Shown here: positions 9,786 through 21,323 of the stretch, piece by piece
Numbering within the stretch: the stretch's first letter is position 1
Layout of the letters: each line of letters opens with the position of its first letter
From: Pyropia yezoensis
Taxonomy: Eukaryota > Rhodophyta > Bangiophyceae > Bangiales > Bangiaceae
NCBI GenBank assembly: GCA_009829735.1
Contig: CM020619.1
Location: 13,073,777 to 13,137,776 of the forward strand
Length of the DNA stretch: 64,000 nucleotides
Reading direction: 5' to 3'
Made by a program: the position numbers and the translations under genes
Notes under the pieces: generated by a model
The model's input: only the letters and a program-made list of their open reading frames with translations
The model's database searches: none
Told to the model about the DNA's origin: nothing

Positions 9786-10747
9786 ATCGCCGGGGCGTGG
9801 GATGAGAACAGGGGGGGGGAGTAACAGTGGGGACCAGGGGCCAAGAACTTTTCAAGGGGGCAAACGTGGAACGGCAGCCGTCCGCGGGCCGTTGGGGAGG
9901 GGGGAGGGGGGAGCGGGGGGAAGGTGAGCCGGCGGCGAGCCGGCGGGGGGGGGGGCACCCCCCCTCCCACCGGCGGCCCGCGGCAGTGTCGGCGTCGTCC
10001 CAAAACAGAGACGTGAAGATGAGAGCGGGAGCCGGGAGCGCCACCAAGAACGGCGGGTCGGACGGGGGCGGGGAGCTCTGGGGGTGGGGGGGGTGGAGAG
10101 CGGCAAGAAGGCACACGCGCCACCACCACGGCGGCCAGCGCCGCCAGCGGCACTCCACCCACTGCCCTCCGGGTTTGTGGAGGCGTTGGCGGGTGGTGGC
10201 GGCTTGGCGCGGCCCCAGGCGGCCCGCGGTCAGGCCGCCACACGCACCCCCACCTCGACGGGACTGCACCGCGGCGTGCGCGGTGGGGGCGTGCGGATGA
10301 ATCTCCGAAAGCTGGTCGAGCGAGCAATGCGGCGCGAGCGAGCAGCGGCTGCTCGTGCAAGTGTTGAAATACTACTCGCGTACTCACTCGTCGTAGTTAC
10401 ATTTTACAGTTAGTAAGCTGCGAGTCGTCCACTCGTCCACTCCCTGGACATCGTGGCGAGAGCTTCCGCTTGAAAGCCAAGCGCCCCATTGGGGAAGCGG
10501 TCGAAAATACACCACCGTCGACCACCTCCTCGGCCACACTTCACTACCTTACAGACGTACAGACAGGCTCTCGAGCAAAACGGAAACAGAAAAAAGAGCT
10601 TGGGGCAGACCCTACGACAGGAGGCGCCCCAGGTCCCATCAGGCTCCCGCTCTAACGCAACCAGCACGTGGCAGCCTCTGGCGACGGGACGCATGCGAGC
10701 AAGCGTAGCCACCCCACACCACGTCCCAATAAAGCCAAGACCCCATC
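9786..10747. other. intergenic, G-rich
   Basis: Upstream of the FAD4-like gene and downstream of the RRM gene, both on the minus strand. G-rich to about 10300 (G runs at 9945-9955 and 10080-10095), then a more balanced stretch with an AT-rich patch at 10360-10415. Open frames here have no recognisable motifs. Confidence 0.4.
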
Positions 10748-11058
10748 CTACAACCCGCCCCGTACCCCCTCATCCCCTCCCGTCCCTCTGTTCCGCGCCA
10801 CCCGAACAGTCACCGGGCGCCCATCCAACAGCATCCCATCAGCCGCGGCGACCGACGCCGCCAGCTGCGCCGACGTCGCCGCCCCTCCCTCCTCCTCGGG
10901 AGACCGCAGCAACACAAACGCCATCCCCCGAGGCAGCCCCGTCGCACGCGACCGTAGCAGCCGCACGTCCGACGCGGTCACGCCACCGACGCCGACGCCG
11001 GCCAAGGCAGCCACCACGTCCGCGGCCTCCGCCGCCCAGGGGAGGTTGGTGAGGAACA

Positions 11059-11092
<34 letters not shown>

Positions 11093-11788
11093 AACAGGCG
11101 TTCCAGCCGTGCCAGCCGTGCCTGTGGCGACAGAGCGTGTCGTGCCGGCTGCCGCCGCCGCCGCGGGAGTGCCACCCGTGCCGGCCGCAACGGCGGTGCC
11201 GCCGTCGCCACCGCTGTCGCCGCCACCCGCCGCCGTCGCTGCCGCTGCTGTAATGCGCCTCCGACCAGCTGGCGGCACGCCCACGGGCGCCCCCCGCCGG
11301 CGGGACCGCCAGGTGCTGATGCCCTGGCCCGACCGGGCGGCGGCGGCGGTGGCGATCGCTGCCCGCTGGTCGGGCGGGTAGGGCACCAGCGCGTGGGCAG
11401 CGTCGAGCCTCAGCAGCGACCGCGGGGACTGGAACCAGGTGTGCGCGCAGACGCCACACGCAACCAGCCGCCCACCGCCTCGCGTGACCGCCGACGAGGG
11501 GAGGATGAACGCTGCGGCACACGAAGTGCAGACGGTGTAGGGAGTGCCGGTGGCGGGGGGCGGGGGGCGGGGGCGGCTGCGGTTGCGGGCCGAAGGCGAG
11601 GAGGAGGAGGAGGAGGAGGAGGAGGAGGGAGCAGGAAACGGGGGGGGGGGATTGGAAGGCGCATCGTCAGCCGAAGCGCCCGCGCCGGGGGGGGGGGGGC
11701 GGGCGGTGCATGTCATTCCCCGCCGCCGCAAGGCGGATGTTGTCGCCACGCCACGGCGTGGGAGGCTCAGCGGCGTGGCAAACGCCAT
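10748..11788 (-). CDS. zinc-ribbon plus RRM protein, probably organelle-targeted
   Basis: 346 residues from the ATG at 11788; an ATG 48 bases further up is also in frame, but MAFATPLSLPRRGVATTSALR looks more like an organelle leader. Residues ~80-125 hold a zinc ribbon: CTSCAAAF ... VACGVCAHTWFQ, the CxxC-x(n)-CxxCxxxW layout of MJ0042-type ribbons. The C-terminal ~85 residues form an RNA-recognition motif: LFLTNLPW is the RNP2 strand and RGMAFVLL the RNP1 strand, ending LDGRPVTVRVAR. A Ser run (GAC/GTC-type repeat on the + strand near 11058-11090) sits just before the RRM. RRM proteins of plastids take part in RNA editing, splicing and stability; the partner RNA cannot be told from sequence. 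Confidence 0.68.
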
Positions 11789-11836
11789 GCTGGGGAAGGT
11801 TGAAGGCGGTGGCTGCTGCAGCGGGCGACACCACAT

Positions 11837-13111
11837 TGGTTGGTGGACGAGTTACACGGGAGAGCCACTAATAGCGGGATGGAGATGAACCCCAGGTAGC
11901 AGGTGTTGACGGAACGGGAATGGTTTGGAGGAGACGACGAGGGGGCTCTGTTCCAGCGAGACTCGCTCACGGTCCTGAGATCGTGATCCTTAAAAATATT
12001 AAAGGACGTACTTTCGTACGAAAATGAAAAAAGTGAGATTCCGACCTCAGTGGACACCAACTCGCTCACGGTGGAGAGCTTGACGTCCCAGCCCCCTCCT
12101 GGAGAGACCGCACACTGACGAGGAGCGTCAAGCGGGACGGGTCGAGCGACTACCCTGCCACTTCCATGCCGCCGCGCGAGACGCCAACAACCGCTGCGCA
12201 CTGCAGAGCCGGCAGTCGCCTCCGCGGGTCGGCCACGGTGGCAGCGGCGGGAGACGCCGCTGGCGCTGCGACCCCATCAATCTAGTCCAGCGGGGCAACT
12301 TGGGGCTGGTTTTCCTCACCGGCAGCGCGACCACCACGGCGTAGGTGTGATGGCGCTCACCTGTCGCCACCTGCTGCACGGGCAACTGGACGGCCTGCGC
12401 ATGAGAGTCCCCCATATTGGGCATCGACTGGATGACCGCGTCTGCACTGCACGGGGTGGCACTCGCGGGCTACCCTGGCGCGAGGCTGAATTTCGCCCCT
12501 TGTGCCTGGTCTACAGCCAGCGCCACACCGCTGCCACCTTTGCTGCCGCTACTATTACCACCATCCACCGCCGTTGCTTACCTATCTACCATTCGTTGGC
12601 CATCCGAGGGGGGGCCGCCGCGGGCGCTGCAGGTGACTATCACGGCGGTAGAGTGCTCAGTGCGGGGTAGCCCCCAGCGGCCTACCGTGTCGCACGAACG
12701 CCGGACCCTCAGTTCACAAACCGATGGGACCACTGCGGTTGCTGCCGGGTCGGCCGCACCATCAACAGCAGTGCGGTAGCGGCCACGGGCCAGACCATCA
12801 GCATGGCCAGGATGGGCGTAGGGTTGGAGATGGGGTCATCTAAGGGTCGCGGCGGAAGCGTTCAGACAGCTAGGGGGATTGCGCCAACTCTGTCGCACAA
12901 CAACGCCCAGCTGAGCAAAGCATTGACTGTCACTTTCGGCTGACGCAGCGTCATGCTTGATAGCAGGCGAGGGGTTTAAAAACACTTATAGCATTGTCCA
13001 AAGCAAATACCTATTCAAGGTCTCACAACAGGTCATCTAAGTTTTGATACTGTTTAAGTCTGAGAGTGGACACGTGTATCGTGCGCTCGCGATCGTCGAA
13101 GCTGCGTCGCG
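11837..13111. other. intergenic between divergent genes
   Basis: Separates the RRM gene (minus) and the uL2m gene (plus), so it should hold both promoters. It contains AT-rich patches at 11985-12030, with the palindrome-like TACTTTCGTACGAAAAT, and at 12970-13050. Open frames at 12130-12780 show no motif and no coding bias that I can see. Confidence 0.4.
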
Positions 13112-14383
13112 ATGCACCGTCTCAGCGCGCGCCTTTTCGGAAGCTGCACAGTCTTCCCTGGCCGCATCCCTCCACCACCGACTGGCACGATGTTACGCTC
13201 CTTGTTGATCCCGTCGGGGTCTTTGCGGTTGCGAAACTTTCCTGCATTCCTCCCGAGGAGCTGGTCGTCGGCACCCGGCGGTGTCATCGGCATCTCCGCT
13301 GGATGGCGGCACGCCGCCGGTGCCGCTGCGGCCGTCGCCCCCGCCCCTGCCGCCGAGACCTCATCATCCCCCTCTTTGGCAGACACCTTTTCTCCCCATC
13401 TTGACGCTGATGATGTGCCGCGGGTGCGCCGTGGCTACAAGGGCCCTGGGACGCCCAAGCAGCCCCTGCCACCTCCTGGCATAGACATTACCCGGCCGCC
13501 TGTCATCCAGCGGCGGCCAGTTACCCCCTCGCAGCGCCACACCGCCCTCATCCAGCACTCCCTCCTTTACCGCGGGCGCCCCCTCCGCCGCCTGTGCGAG
13601 GGCCTGACCAAGACGGGCGGCCGGTCCAACACGGGCCAGATCAGCGTGCGGCACATTGGTGGCGGCCACAAGCGCCTGTACCGGCGGGTAGACTTTGTGC
13701 GAGCGGCCCACGACGGCAAGGTGGGCGTCATTGAGCGGGTCGAGTACGACCCCAACCGGTCGGCGCTGCTCGCGCTTATCCGCCACCGTGGTAAGTGCGC
13801 GGCGGTGCCGGACGTGCAGCGCCCCGACCGCTACGCCTACATCTTGTGCCCGGCGGGGGTCGAGCTGGGTGGGGAAGTGCTGGCCAGCCGCTCGGACCCG
13901 ACCGCCCCGGATGGGGTGGTGGTGGACGTGCGCCCCGGCAACGCGATGCGCCTACGGTTCATGCCCGTCGGCACGACCGTCCACAATGTGGAGCTGCGGC
14001 CGGGCAAGGGCGGCGTCCTCTGTCGCTCTGCCGGAAGCAGCGCGCAGCTTCTGGAGCGGTCCGTGGCCAAGAGCCTCGCCCTCCTCCGGCTGGCCTCCAA
14101 GGAGCAGCGCTACGTGCCGCTGGACGCGATGGCCACCGTCGGCAAGGTGAGCAACGCCGAGCACAAGAATGAAAAGATGGGCAAGGCGGGGCGGAACCGG
14201 TGGAAGGGCATCCGCCCGTCGGTGCGGGGTATCGCCATGAACCCCATCGACCACCCACACGGGGGGCGCACCAACGGGGGGCGTCCGAGTGTGAGCCCGT
14301 GGGGCTGGTACACCAAGGGCATGCGCACGCGCAACACCAAGAAGGCGTCCCAAAAGATGATCATGAAGCGGCGTCCATCTTGA
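13112..14383 (+). CDS. mitochondrial large-subunit ribosomal protein uL2m
   Basis: 423 residues from the ATG at 13112; a second in-frame ATG at 13190 (MLRSLLIPSGSLRLRNFPAF) would also start a good mitochondrial leader. Residues ~110-423 are a complete bacterial-type L2: LTKTGGRSNTGQISVRHIGG with GHKRLYRRVDF near the start of the domain, and the L2 signature GIAMNPIDHPHGGRTNGG with RPSVSPWGWYTKGMRTRNTK at the end. uL2 binds 23S-type rRNA at the peptidyl transferase centre. Red algal plastid genomes carry their own rpl2 and, as far as I recall, their mitochondrial genomes do not. The leader plus nuclear-type composition therefore points to the mitochondrial ribosome. Confidence 0.92.
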   Translation: MHRLSARLFGSCTVFPGRIPPPPTGTMLRSLLIPSGSLRLRNFPAFLPRSWSSAPGGVIGISAGWRHAAGAAAAVAPAPAAETSSSPSLADTFSPHLDADDVPRVRRGYKGPGTPKQPLPPPGIDITRPPVIQRRPVTPSQRHTALIQHSLLYRGRPLRRLCEGLTKTGGRSNTGQISVRHIGGGHKRLYRRVDFVRAAHDGKVGVIERVEYDPNRSALLALIRHRGKCAAVPDVQRPDRYAYILCPAGVELGGEVLASRSDPTAPDGVVVDVRPGNAMRLRFMPVGTTVHNVELRPGKGGVLCRSAGSSAQLLERSVAKSLALLRLASKEQRYVPLDAMATVGKVSNAEHKNEKMGKAGRNRWKGIRPSVRGIAMNPIDHPHGGRTNGGRPSVSPWGWYTKGMRTRNTKKASQKMIMKRRPS

Positions 14384-16953
14384 CGCACACGTAGCGCGGT
14401 GTCGGGAGGGGGCGTTGGCGCAGGGATAAGACGACCCATCAACTTTTTTTTTCTCATGGCGCTGCCTCTCGTTTTCTTCCTATTGTTGAGACGTGCCTCC
14501 TCTGGTGTACCAACGCGCGGCAGTGATGTAGTGACTAGGTGGTTAGGGGCTCAGGGAGGGGAGGGGAAGACGTTGACGGGGATGCTGGGGGGGGAGCAGC
14601 CCCAACGTAAGCATGAGAACGAAAAGTGGAAATCCAGTGGAGGAGCCAGACATCAAAGTTGGTTCAATAGATTAGTCTGTAGATTTATCTAGGCTAGTTG
14701 ATAGCTTAACCGTAGGGTGGAAAGAGAAGGCGTGCGTTTCCTTGCCTGGCTGGGGGGGAACCGTACGCTGTATGCATGTACACACCGGCAGGCGGTGGTG
14801 GAGGTCGTGGGCGGTGGTACGGCAGCTGCTGTGCGCTTGTAGGGAGTTGAGGCGGCATGGAGGTGGGATGCCCGTCGAGGATGGAGCGGGGTAGGGAAAG
14901 GTCCGAGGGGTGGCCGAGCAGACTACAGAATGGAAGCGGGGTCGTCTGCGGGCCTGCGTCGCCGCCAATGGAGGGAATGGCAAGGGACGGCGGCCCCGGG
15001 GGAGGAAAGCGGGGGGATCGTGGGCACGGGTTTCGGGTCGGGGCGGCCGGCGGGGATAAGGAGTAGCGCTGGCATCATCTCGTTTCTGTGCTTGGGCATA
15101 GGGACACACCGGGAGCCCACACCCCCGGGGCCACCTTTGCCCAGCGTCAATAACTGTGGTGGAGCTCTACCGCCCGCCATGGCGGCGGCGGTCAGCAGCC
15201 GCGCGTCGGCGGACAGGCGCGTACGAGCGCACTGTTCTTGTCTTGCCGTTGACGTGCGCGGCGAGGACGCTGGCCCCGCTCGCAAGGCCACTGTTCTGGT
15301 TGTCCGTCTCGCTCTGGAGGTGACCGCCGCGGCACGGCCATGGTGGCGGCGGCTGTAGCAGCGCTGAGGAAGTTTCGGCGGGGCGTCCTCCCTTGATAAC
15401 TTGCTGAAGGTCAGTTGCCTGGCGCCGCCAGCCAGCCGTCGTGGCAGACCGGAGAGAAGCAGCTGCACTGTATCCACATTGATCGCCAGGCCCGCTGGCG
15501 CTGTCGTCACGCACCCGCTCACCATCTTCACAGGCATGGTAGGCCGCCCCTCACCACCCCACAACGACAGCCACTGCTCCCCGCCCCTCCCCCCCCCGCC
15601 CGCACGTCCCCGAGTCCCTACGTCCAATCCCCGCCGCCACCGCTCTGGCTTCCCCCTGTCATGCCTCCCATTCTACACCCGCTGTCACCATGCACTCCCT
15701 GACGATAAAGTGGAGCCCGCTTTTACCCTCAGACCGTCGTCAGCAGTCCCGCCCCCGGCCTCCGCAGAGCGACCGCCGCGGCCGCCACCAGTCCGCTCCT
15801 GCCCCCCCCCCCCCCCCCGCTGCAAACCGCCCCACCGCCGTCACCCCCTCCCCGAATCGTGCCCGCGCAACTCGTGCGCGGGGGGTAAAAGTTGGGGACC
15901 TGTGTGGTGGGCGGGGTGGGAAGTCAAGAAGGCGGGTGCGGGGGAGAGAGTGGCGCGCACGTGAAGCGTGGAGACGATCTGTACAGTAGACAGAATACAC
16001 TCACACACGGAACAGCGTAACCGCACCGCCACCCACACGTCGCGTCCAGCCGTGGATTCCGCGCGGAAGATTCGGGTGCGCACTTCGTCAGACACCGTTT
16101 TTTCTTTGTGTTCTTGTTCATGCCTTGCTGTACGCATGATGCACTTGGCGCCGCTGTACGCAGCGGCCACGGCCTGGCGCGAGGGACGCAAGACCCGCGC
16201 GGCGCTGCTGCCCTGTCATCGGATCATGGAGCATCACGTTGCGCCCTAATGGCGCAACGTAAGTCCACCAGAGCCCACAGACAAGCAACAACGAGCTCCT
16301 TGGTCGACGGCAGACGGGAGCATACACTGAGATAGACACTGTAGCCTTTTGCGGCGGGTGCCGCCAGGGGTGCCGCCGCGTCCTAACGGCACAACAGCAT
16401 GGTGTGATGGCCGTGATGGCTGCGGGCTGAGGTCCTCAGTGGATCCCGCCTCGTGGAAAAGGAGGATGGATCATCCATCATGATGATCCCCGACGGCGGG
16501 AGGGATGATCCCGACCCGAGGGTCGCGACGGGTTGTAAGGCCTTTGGGCCTCCCGCTCCAAGGCGGTCCGCTCGCGTCTGCCACCAGGGCGTGGAGGGCG
16601 CGCGTGGCAGAGTGCGGCAGCAACCAGAGGTGGCGGGATCCGGGGGGGGGGGCGTGCTGCGGGTTGCACGCGCACAAAAAACGGTGGTGCTGGGCGGCTG
16701 CTCTCGGGCTCTCCCACGGTGCACGTCGAGGCAGGGGACGCCCGCTGCGCCACGAGTCGTGAGGATAAATAGCCGACCGCCCCATCTGGTTGCCAAGAAG
16801 GCAGGTCTCATCACGTTGCGTCGCCAACGACGGCCCCCCCATCTGCTCCCTCTGGCGCCGATTGTTGTGTCCCCCTCTCCGCGCCGCGCTCTCACGTCCC
16901 ACCGCCCCGGGAAAGGCGGCCCTTGCTCCCGCCCTTAAGACCCACACCCCGCC
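14384..16953. other. 2.5-kb gene-poor stretch
   Basis: AT-rich 3' flank of the uL2m gene to about 14720, then mixed sequence. The longest open frame (14923-15627, minus) has no recognisable domain. A perfect 10-bp hairpin lies at 16236-16260. A dense cluster of GATGATCC/GGATCATC-type short palindromes lies at 16460-16515. The last 100 bases before 16954 are C-rich and probably the leader of the Hint-domain gene. A small spliced gene cannot be excluded. Confidence 0.35.
16236..16260. repeat. perfect 10-bp hairpin
   Basis: ACGTTGCGCC, a 5-base loop CTAAT, then GGCGCAACGT. It lies in a stretch without a gene. It could be a transcript fold or a small transposon footprint; nothing else supports either. 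Confidence 0.5.
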
Positions 16954-18468
16954 ATGGCGCTTCGTTCCGGCCGCAAGGTGTGGATGACGGCGGCTGCGGC
17001 CGCCACCGTCGCCGCAGCAGCGGCGGTCGCCTCCTCCACGGTCGACGCGGCGGGCATCGGTGGCAGTGCCGGCACGTGGGCATCCGCGCTGCTGCCGTCC
17101 CGGCGGACGCTGGCGCCCCGCTACGTCACCCGCACCTTCACCCTCCGTCGGCTGGTGTGCCCGGCGGGCACCCACACGGACGACGGCTACGAGTCGTGTG
17201 ACGACACGGACGATGAGCACGAGGGGGGCGGCACCGCCCCGCGGGCTGACAACCGCGGCCGCCACCCGTCGACGGGGGCGTGCGCGGCGAGCGTTGGCTT
17301 CCGCTCCGTCGCCAGTCGTGCAGGTTGGAACGGCGGGCTGTCCGTCGCCCACGCGGCCATGGTCGAAGACGAGGCCGCCTGCACCGGTGACGGGCGGCTG
17401 GTGCTCGTCCCTCCGGCGGCGTTGGAGTCCCTCGAGACGCTCGCCAAGGCGCTCGGCGACGATGCGGACGACACTGCCGTCGCGCGACCGCTGGCGGTCG
17501 CCGTGGACGCCCGCCTGGGCGCCGCCGTCGACGACGCGTTTGACGGCGACGACGCGCTCATTGGGGTGGACGGCGCCGGCCGCTCGTGCGGCCGCCGCCG
17601 CTCCGCGCCGGCGGTCGTGACCATCTTTGTGATGCCGCGGGCGCCGGTGGACACCACCTTTCTGGGCCGCCGCGTGGTGCTCCCCGCCGCGCCGGCGCTG
17701 CTGCGGGTGCGGCTGCCGTCTCGGGACGACAACGACGACGACGACCACACAAACGGCGAGCCGCACGGGCCTGACGGCGGCCGCTTCCACGACGCGCCCC
17801 TCTGTGTATACACGACGGCGACCGCCGGGGAGCCGGGGGGCGGCAGCAACTCGACGGCCGGCGGCGGCGGCGGCTCCTCGTGCTTCCCCGCCGCCGCGAC
17901 GGTGGAGCTGGCGTCGGGGCGGACGGTGGCGATGGCGGACCTTGCCGTCGGGGACGTGGTGCGGGTGGCCGCCGGCGACGGCGCCGCCGCCTTTTCCCCC
18001 GTCTACCTGTTTTCCCACCGGTCCCCCGGGGGGGTCCACCCGGTGGTGACCATGACCACCGCGTCGGGCCGGACGCTCACCGCCAGCCCCGACCACCTCA
18101 TCCCCGTGGGTGGGGGCGGCGGCGGCCGCCGCCGCGTGCTGCTGCGTGCCGCCGACGTGGCCGTCGGGGACGCTCTCACCGACGCCCACGACCGGGTGTC
18201 GTCGCGGGTAGTGCGGGTGGGGCGGGCCACCGCGGCGGGGCTGTACAACCCCCACACGGTGGCGGGGGATATTGTGGTGGGGGGAGTGCTCGCGTCCACG
18301 TGGACCGCCGCGGTGCCGCCGCGGCTGGCGGCGGCGGCGCTGGCGCCCGCTGCGGCGGTTGGTGCCGCGACGGGCTACCGGCTGGACCCGTCGGGGGGGT
18401 TGCTGGAGGGCGGGGGGGGGGCCCTGGGCCGCTGGCTCATCCGCGCCGTCGCCCGCCTGTCTGCCTGA
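16954..18468 (+). CDS. secreted protein with a Hedgehog-type Hint (Hog) autoprocessing domain
   Basis: 504 residues. The first ~33 (charged start, then an Ala-rich hydrophobic run) form a likely signal peptide. Residues ~35-305 are a domain I do not recognise, with a few Cys and acidic loops. The Hint domain starts at Cys310 in SSCFPAAATVELASG and continues MADLAVGDVVRV, then TASPDHLIPV (His381, the TxxH position), then LLRAADVAVGDAL, and GLYNPHTVAGDIVVGGVLAS (residues ~430-449). These match the Hog/Hint pattern. In Hedgehog the Cys attacks the preceding peptide bond and the N-terminal part is released, with sterol attachment in animals. Here the residue before the Cys is Ser rather than Gly. 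The tail after the Hint domain is short and Gly/Ala-rich. Release of an N-terminal cell-surface domain is inferred. Confidence 0.82.
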   Translation: MALRSGRKVWMTAAAAATVAAAAAVASSTVDAAGIGGSAGTWASALLPSRRTLAPRYVTRTFTLRRLVCPAGTHTDDGYESCDDTDDEHEGGGTAPRADNRGRHPSTGACAASVGFRSVASRAGWNGGLSVAHAAMVEDEAACTGDGRLVLVPPAALESLETLAKALGDDADDTAVARPLAVAVDARLGAAVDDAFDGDDALIGVDGAGRSCGRRRSAPAVVTIFVMPRAPVDTTFLGRRVVLPAAPALLRVRLPSRDDNDDDDHTNGEPHGPDGGRFHDAPLCVYTTATAGEPGGGSNSTAGGGGGSSCFPAAATVELASGRTVAMADLAVGDVVRVAAGDGAAAFSPVYLFSHRSPGGVHPVVTMTTASGRTLTASPDHLIPVGGGGGGRRRVLLRAADVAVGDALTDAHDRVSSRVVRVGRATAAGLYNPHTVAGDIVVGGVLASTWTAAVPPRLAAAALAPAAAVGAATGYRLDPSGGLLEGGGGALGRWLIRAVARLSA

Positions 18469-19469
18469 TGGCAAGGCGGCTGCCGCGCAAGAGGGGGACA
18501 GGAGGAGGGGGCGGGGAGTGGTTGGTTGCTTTGGGGGGGGAGCGGGCGGGGGTGGGGTGGCGGAGAGGTGGGCTCTGCTATAGCTGAGACAATACAATGA
18601 CAATGCAAAGCACGGGGCATTAATAATGCACGTCCAGTTTGCGCGCAATGGTGTTCTGTACTGTACCTCTTTCAAGGCGCTGGTGTTCCGTAGAGTCACC
18701 CCACCACCACGCTCCTCTTCTTCTCTGCACGGCCGGCCGCTGCGCACACAGTGTCCTGCGCGGCCGACATTCCCTCCCCAAAGAAACCGGTCAGCCCGCT
18801 CAGCCACATCTCCCTGTCCTGTACATATAGTACATACGTGGACCGACACCCTTCTCGTCGTCGCCGCCACAGAGGGAAGGAGGGGAAGTGCGGGCGCCGC
18901 TGGGAAGTGCTGCGGGGGAAGGATATGGGCGGGGAGGGGCTGGCGGGGGGGGGGGTGGGGGGCGCCGAGCCACGTATGCATGGCCCCGACCCTCTCAGTC
19001 ACCCCGGCGCCCACGGCCGTGGGGCCGCGTGCAAGGCCGATCCCCAACTGGACGCTGGCCCCAGCACGCACTGGCGGAGATTTCCCAGATCACACGCAGG
19101 GCGATGCGGGTGGACCCTCCCCCCGATCCTCCCCCGCCCCCACCCCCCCGATCCTCCCCCGCCCCCACCCCCCCGATCCCGTGCCGCTTGTGCTCTCGCC
19201 ACCTGCCGCCCGTGTCCCCGCCACCACGCGCCTGGTTTGGTGGCGTTCGCCTTCCGCCGCGCTTCCCATCCCTTTCCCCCACACACGCCAGCTCCCACGC
19301 GTGTGTGTTGCGCCGCCCTGTGTCTCTTACCACGCGCCTGGTCCTGTCTCTCCCGCCACGCGGCAGGCCCCGCATTCCCCCCTCCCCCCCACCCCCCCGT
19401 CTCTCTATCCTCGTCGACGCGCCCCTTCGCCGCCCCGCCAACCCTCCCTACCCCCCCCCGCACCCCACC
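18469..19469. other. intergenic with a 28-bp tandem repeat
   Basis: Between two genes on the plus strand. It has a G-rich 3' flank, an AT-rich patch at 18585-18640, and just over two copies of a C-rich 28-bp unit (containing CCGATCCTCCCCCGCCC) at 19118-19180. The last 100 bases before the epimerase ATG are C/T-rich, as in other leaders in this window. No gene seen. Confidence 0.45.
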
Positions 19470-21323
19470 ATGGGTGCTCCCACCGCCTTTTGCGCGCCGC
19501 CCGTCGGGCGGGGCGTGAGCCTGCGGTCCACGGCGGCGGCTGCGGTCGGCGGCCGGCTGGCCGCCGCCGCCGTGGCCACCCGCCGCCGCCCCGCGCCGCC
19601 CCCCGCGGCCGCGGCGGCCGGCGGTCGGCGGTCGGCGCGGATGGACGCGGCGGGCACGGACTTTGATGACGTTGCCCGCCGGCTGGCCGAGGAGCTGGGC
19701 GCCCCTGCTGGGGATGGGGAGGGGGGGGCAGAGGGGGCGGACAAGGCCGCCGCCGCCGCCGCGACGGAGAATGTGACTGTCGGGCCGGGCAATGGGGGGC
19801 TGATGCGCGTGGCGATGAAGCACCCGGCTTCCAACCAGGTACGGGGTGGCGTGGGGGAGAGGTGGGGGGCGTGAACGTGGAGGGCGATTGGGTAGGGGAG
19901 GAGGGAGGGAGGTGAAGGGAGGGAATGGGGGCAGAGAGATGGGGCGGGTGCCTTTCTGGCTGCCGAGGTGGTGCTTCGGTGTGGACCCTTTTCGCTGGTC
20001 GTGTCCTGGGTACTCAGTTGTGGGCGGTGCGGTGCCGATTTTCTGTCGTGCCTGGCTTACTAACGAGATGATATCCGCGTCGGTGTCGTATCTGGCTGCT
20101 CTGTTGCGGTGGAGCGGCATCCACGTGTTCCTGTCGCCTCGCTCCCTCGCCTGTGTCGCTGCACCTTGTGCGCACCCCCCCCCAATGCGTGTGTATCGTC
20201 TGCTATGTGCACTCTGCGGTTTTGAACCGACAGGAGGTGGAGGTGTACACCCTGGGGGCGGCGGTCACGACATGGAAGGCCCGTGGCGAGGATGTGCTCT
20301 GGTGCTCCAAGGAGAATAAGTGGGATGGCGCCAAGCCCATTCGTGCTGGTACGTGGCTGCTGCGTGTGTGCGCGTGGGGGGGGAAGGGCTGGTCTTGCCG
20401 CACCCACTGGAACGTGCTGTGGTTGCAGGGTGAAGGGTGGGTGTGGGCGGTGGGTGGCGTCTTGGTCGTTATGCACTGGTCTGCCGGTTCGGTTCCCTAT
20501 TGTGTCGGCAGTGTTTGGTTGCTCCTGGGGCAACCCGCGTCTCTCTCATCGGGTGACTCAGTGCTGACGTGAGGCCGCCATTCCGTGTCCCTTGTGTGCT
20601 GAGTGTTGACGTCTCCCATCGCATCCCCCCTGTTTACGTTTTTGTTTTTGGCGGACAGGCATCCCCCTGTGCTTCCCCCAGTTTGGGCCGGGCCCGCTCG
20701 CGCAGCATGGCTTTGCGCGGATCGCCAACTGGGAAGTGGTCTTTGCCGGCACCCTGGACGATGGCTCGGTGCAGACGGTCATGACCATCTCGTCCGACAC
20801 GGACAATGACGTCATCCGCCAGTGGGGCCACGCCTTTACCGCCGAATACGCCGTGACGCTGTCGCCGACCGGCCTCGAGGTTTCCCTGCGGGTGGTCAAC
20901 ACGGGTACCACCGCGTTTGACTTTACCGCTGCGTTCCACAACTACTTCGCGGTCACCAACGTGGCCGAGTCGCGGGTGTTTGGCGTGGAGAGCCTGCCCT
21001 TCCAGGACCGTCTTGCCGATGGCGCCACCGGCACCGAGGCTGCCGACGGCGGCGCGGGCTACCTCGTCGACAAAGCGGTGGATAAGCTGTACGTGGGCGC
21101 CCCCGAGGAGCTGGCGGTGTTTGACTTTGGGGCGCTCAAGGTGCTCAAGATCAAGAAAAGCGCCAGCCTCCCCGACGCGACGCTGTGGAACCCGTTTGGG
21201 GAGGGCGGCTGCGATGGGGGGTGGAAGAACTTTGTGTGTGTGGAGCCGGCGGCGGCGGCGGACAAGGTTGTGCTCGAGGCGGGCGAGGAGTGGCTGGGCG
21301 CGCAGCTGCTGGGCGTCGAGTAG
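19470..21323 (+). CDS. glucose-6-phosphate 1-epimerase, three exons, probable organelle leader
   Basis: Exons 19470-19838, 20234-20348 and 20659-21323 join in frame (phases 0 and 1) to 382 residues. Introns are GTACGG...ACAG (395 bases) and GTACGT...ACAG (310 bases). Residues 1-55 are Ala/Arg/Pro-rich like a plastid transit peptide. The epimerase domain reads EVYTLGAAVTTWKARGEDVLW, then GIPLCFPQFGPG, LAQHGFAR (first catalytic His region), DFTAAFHNYFAV (second His), and VVLEAGEEWLGAQ (catalytic Glu region). These are the landmarks of the YeaD/aldose-1-epimerase family, which interconverts alpha and beta anomers of glucose 6-phosphate. The first exon has stronger GC bias than the last. Family assignment is firm; location in the plastid is inferred from the leader. 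Confidence 0.88.

Noticed and set aside
14923-15627. 234-codon minus frame as a gene
   Set aside because: No domain, no supporting splice signals, and overlapping plus frames of similar quality.
16471-19071. 866-codon open frame on the minus strand
   Set aside because: It is the shadow of the Hint-domain gene; composition is Arg/Gly/Pro and no motif is present.
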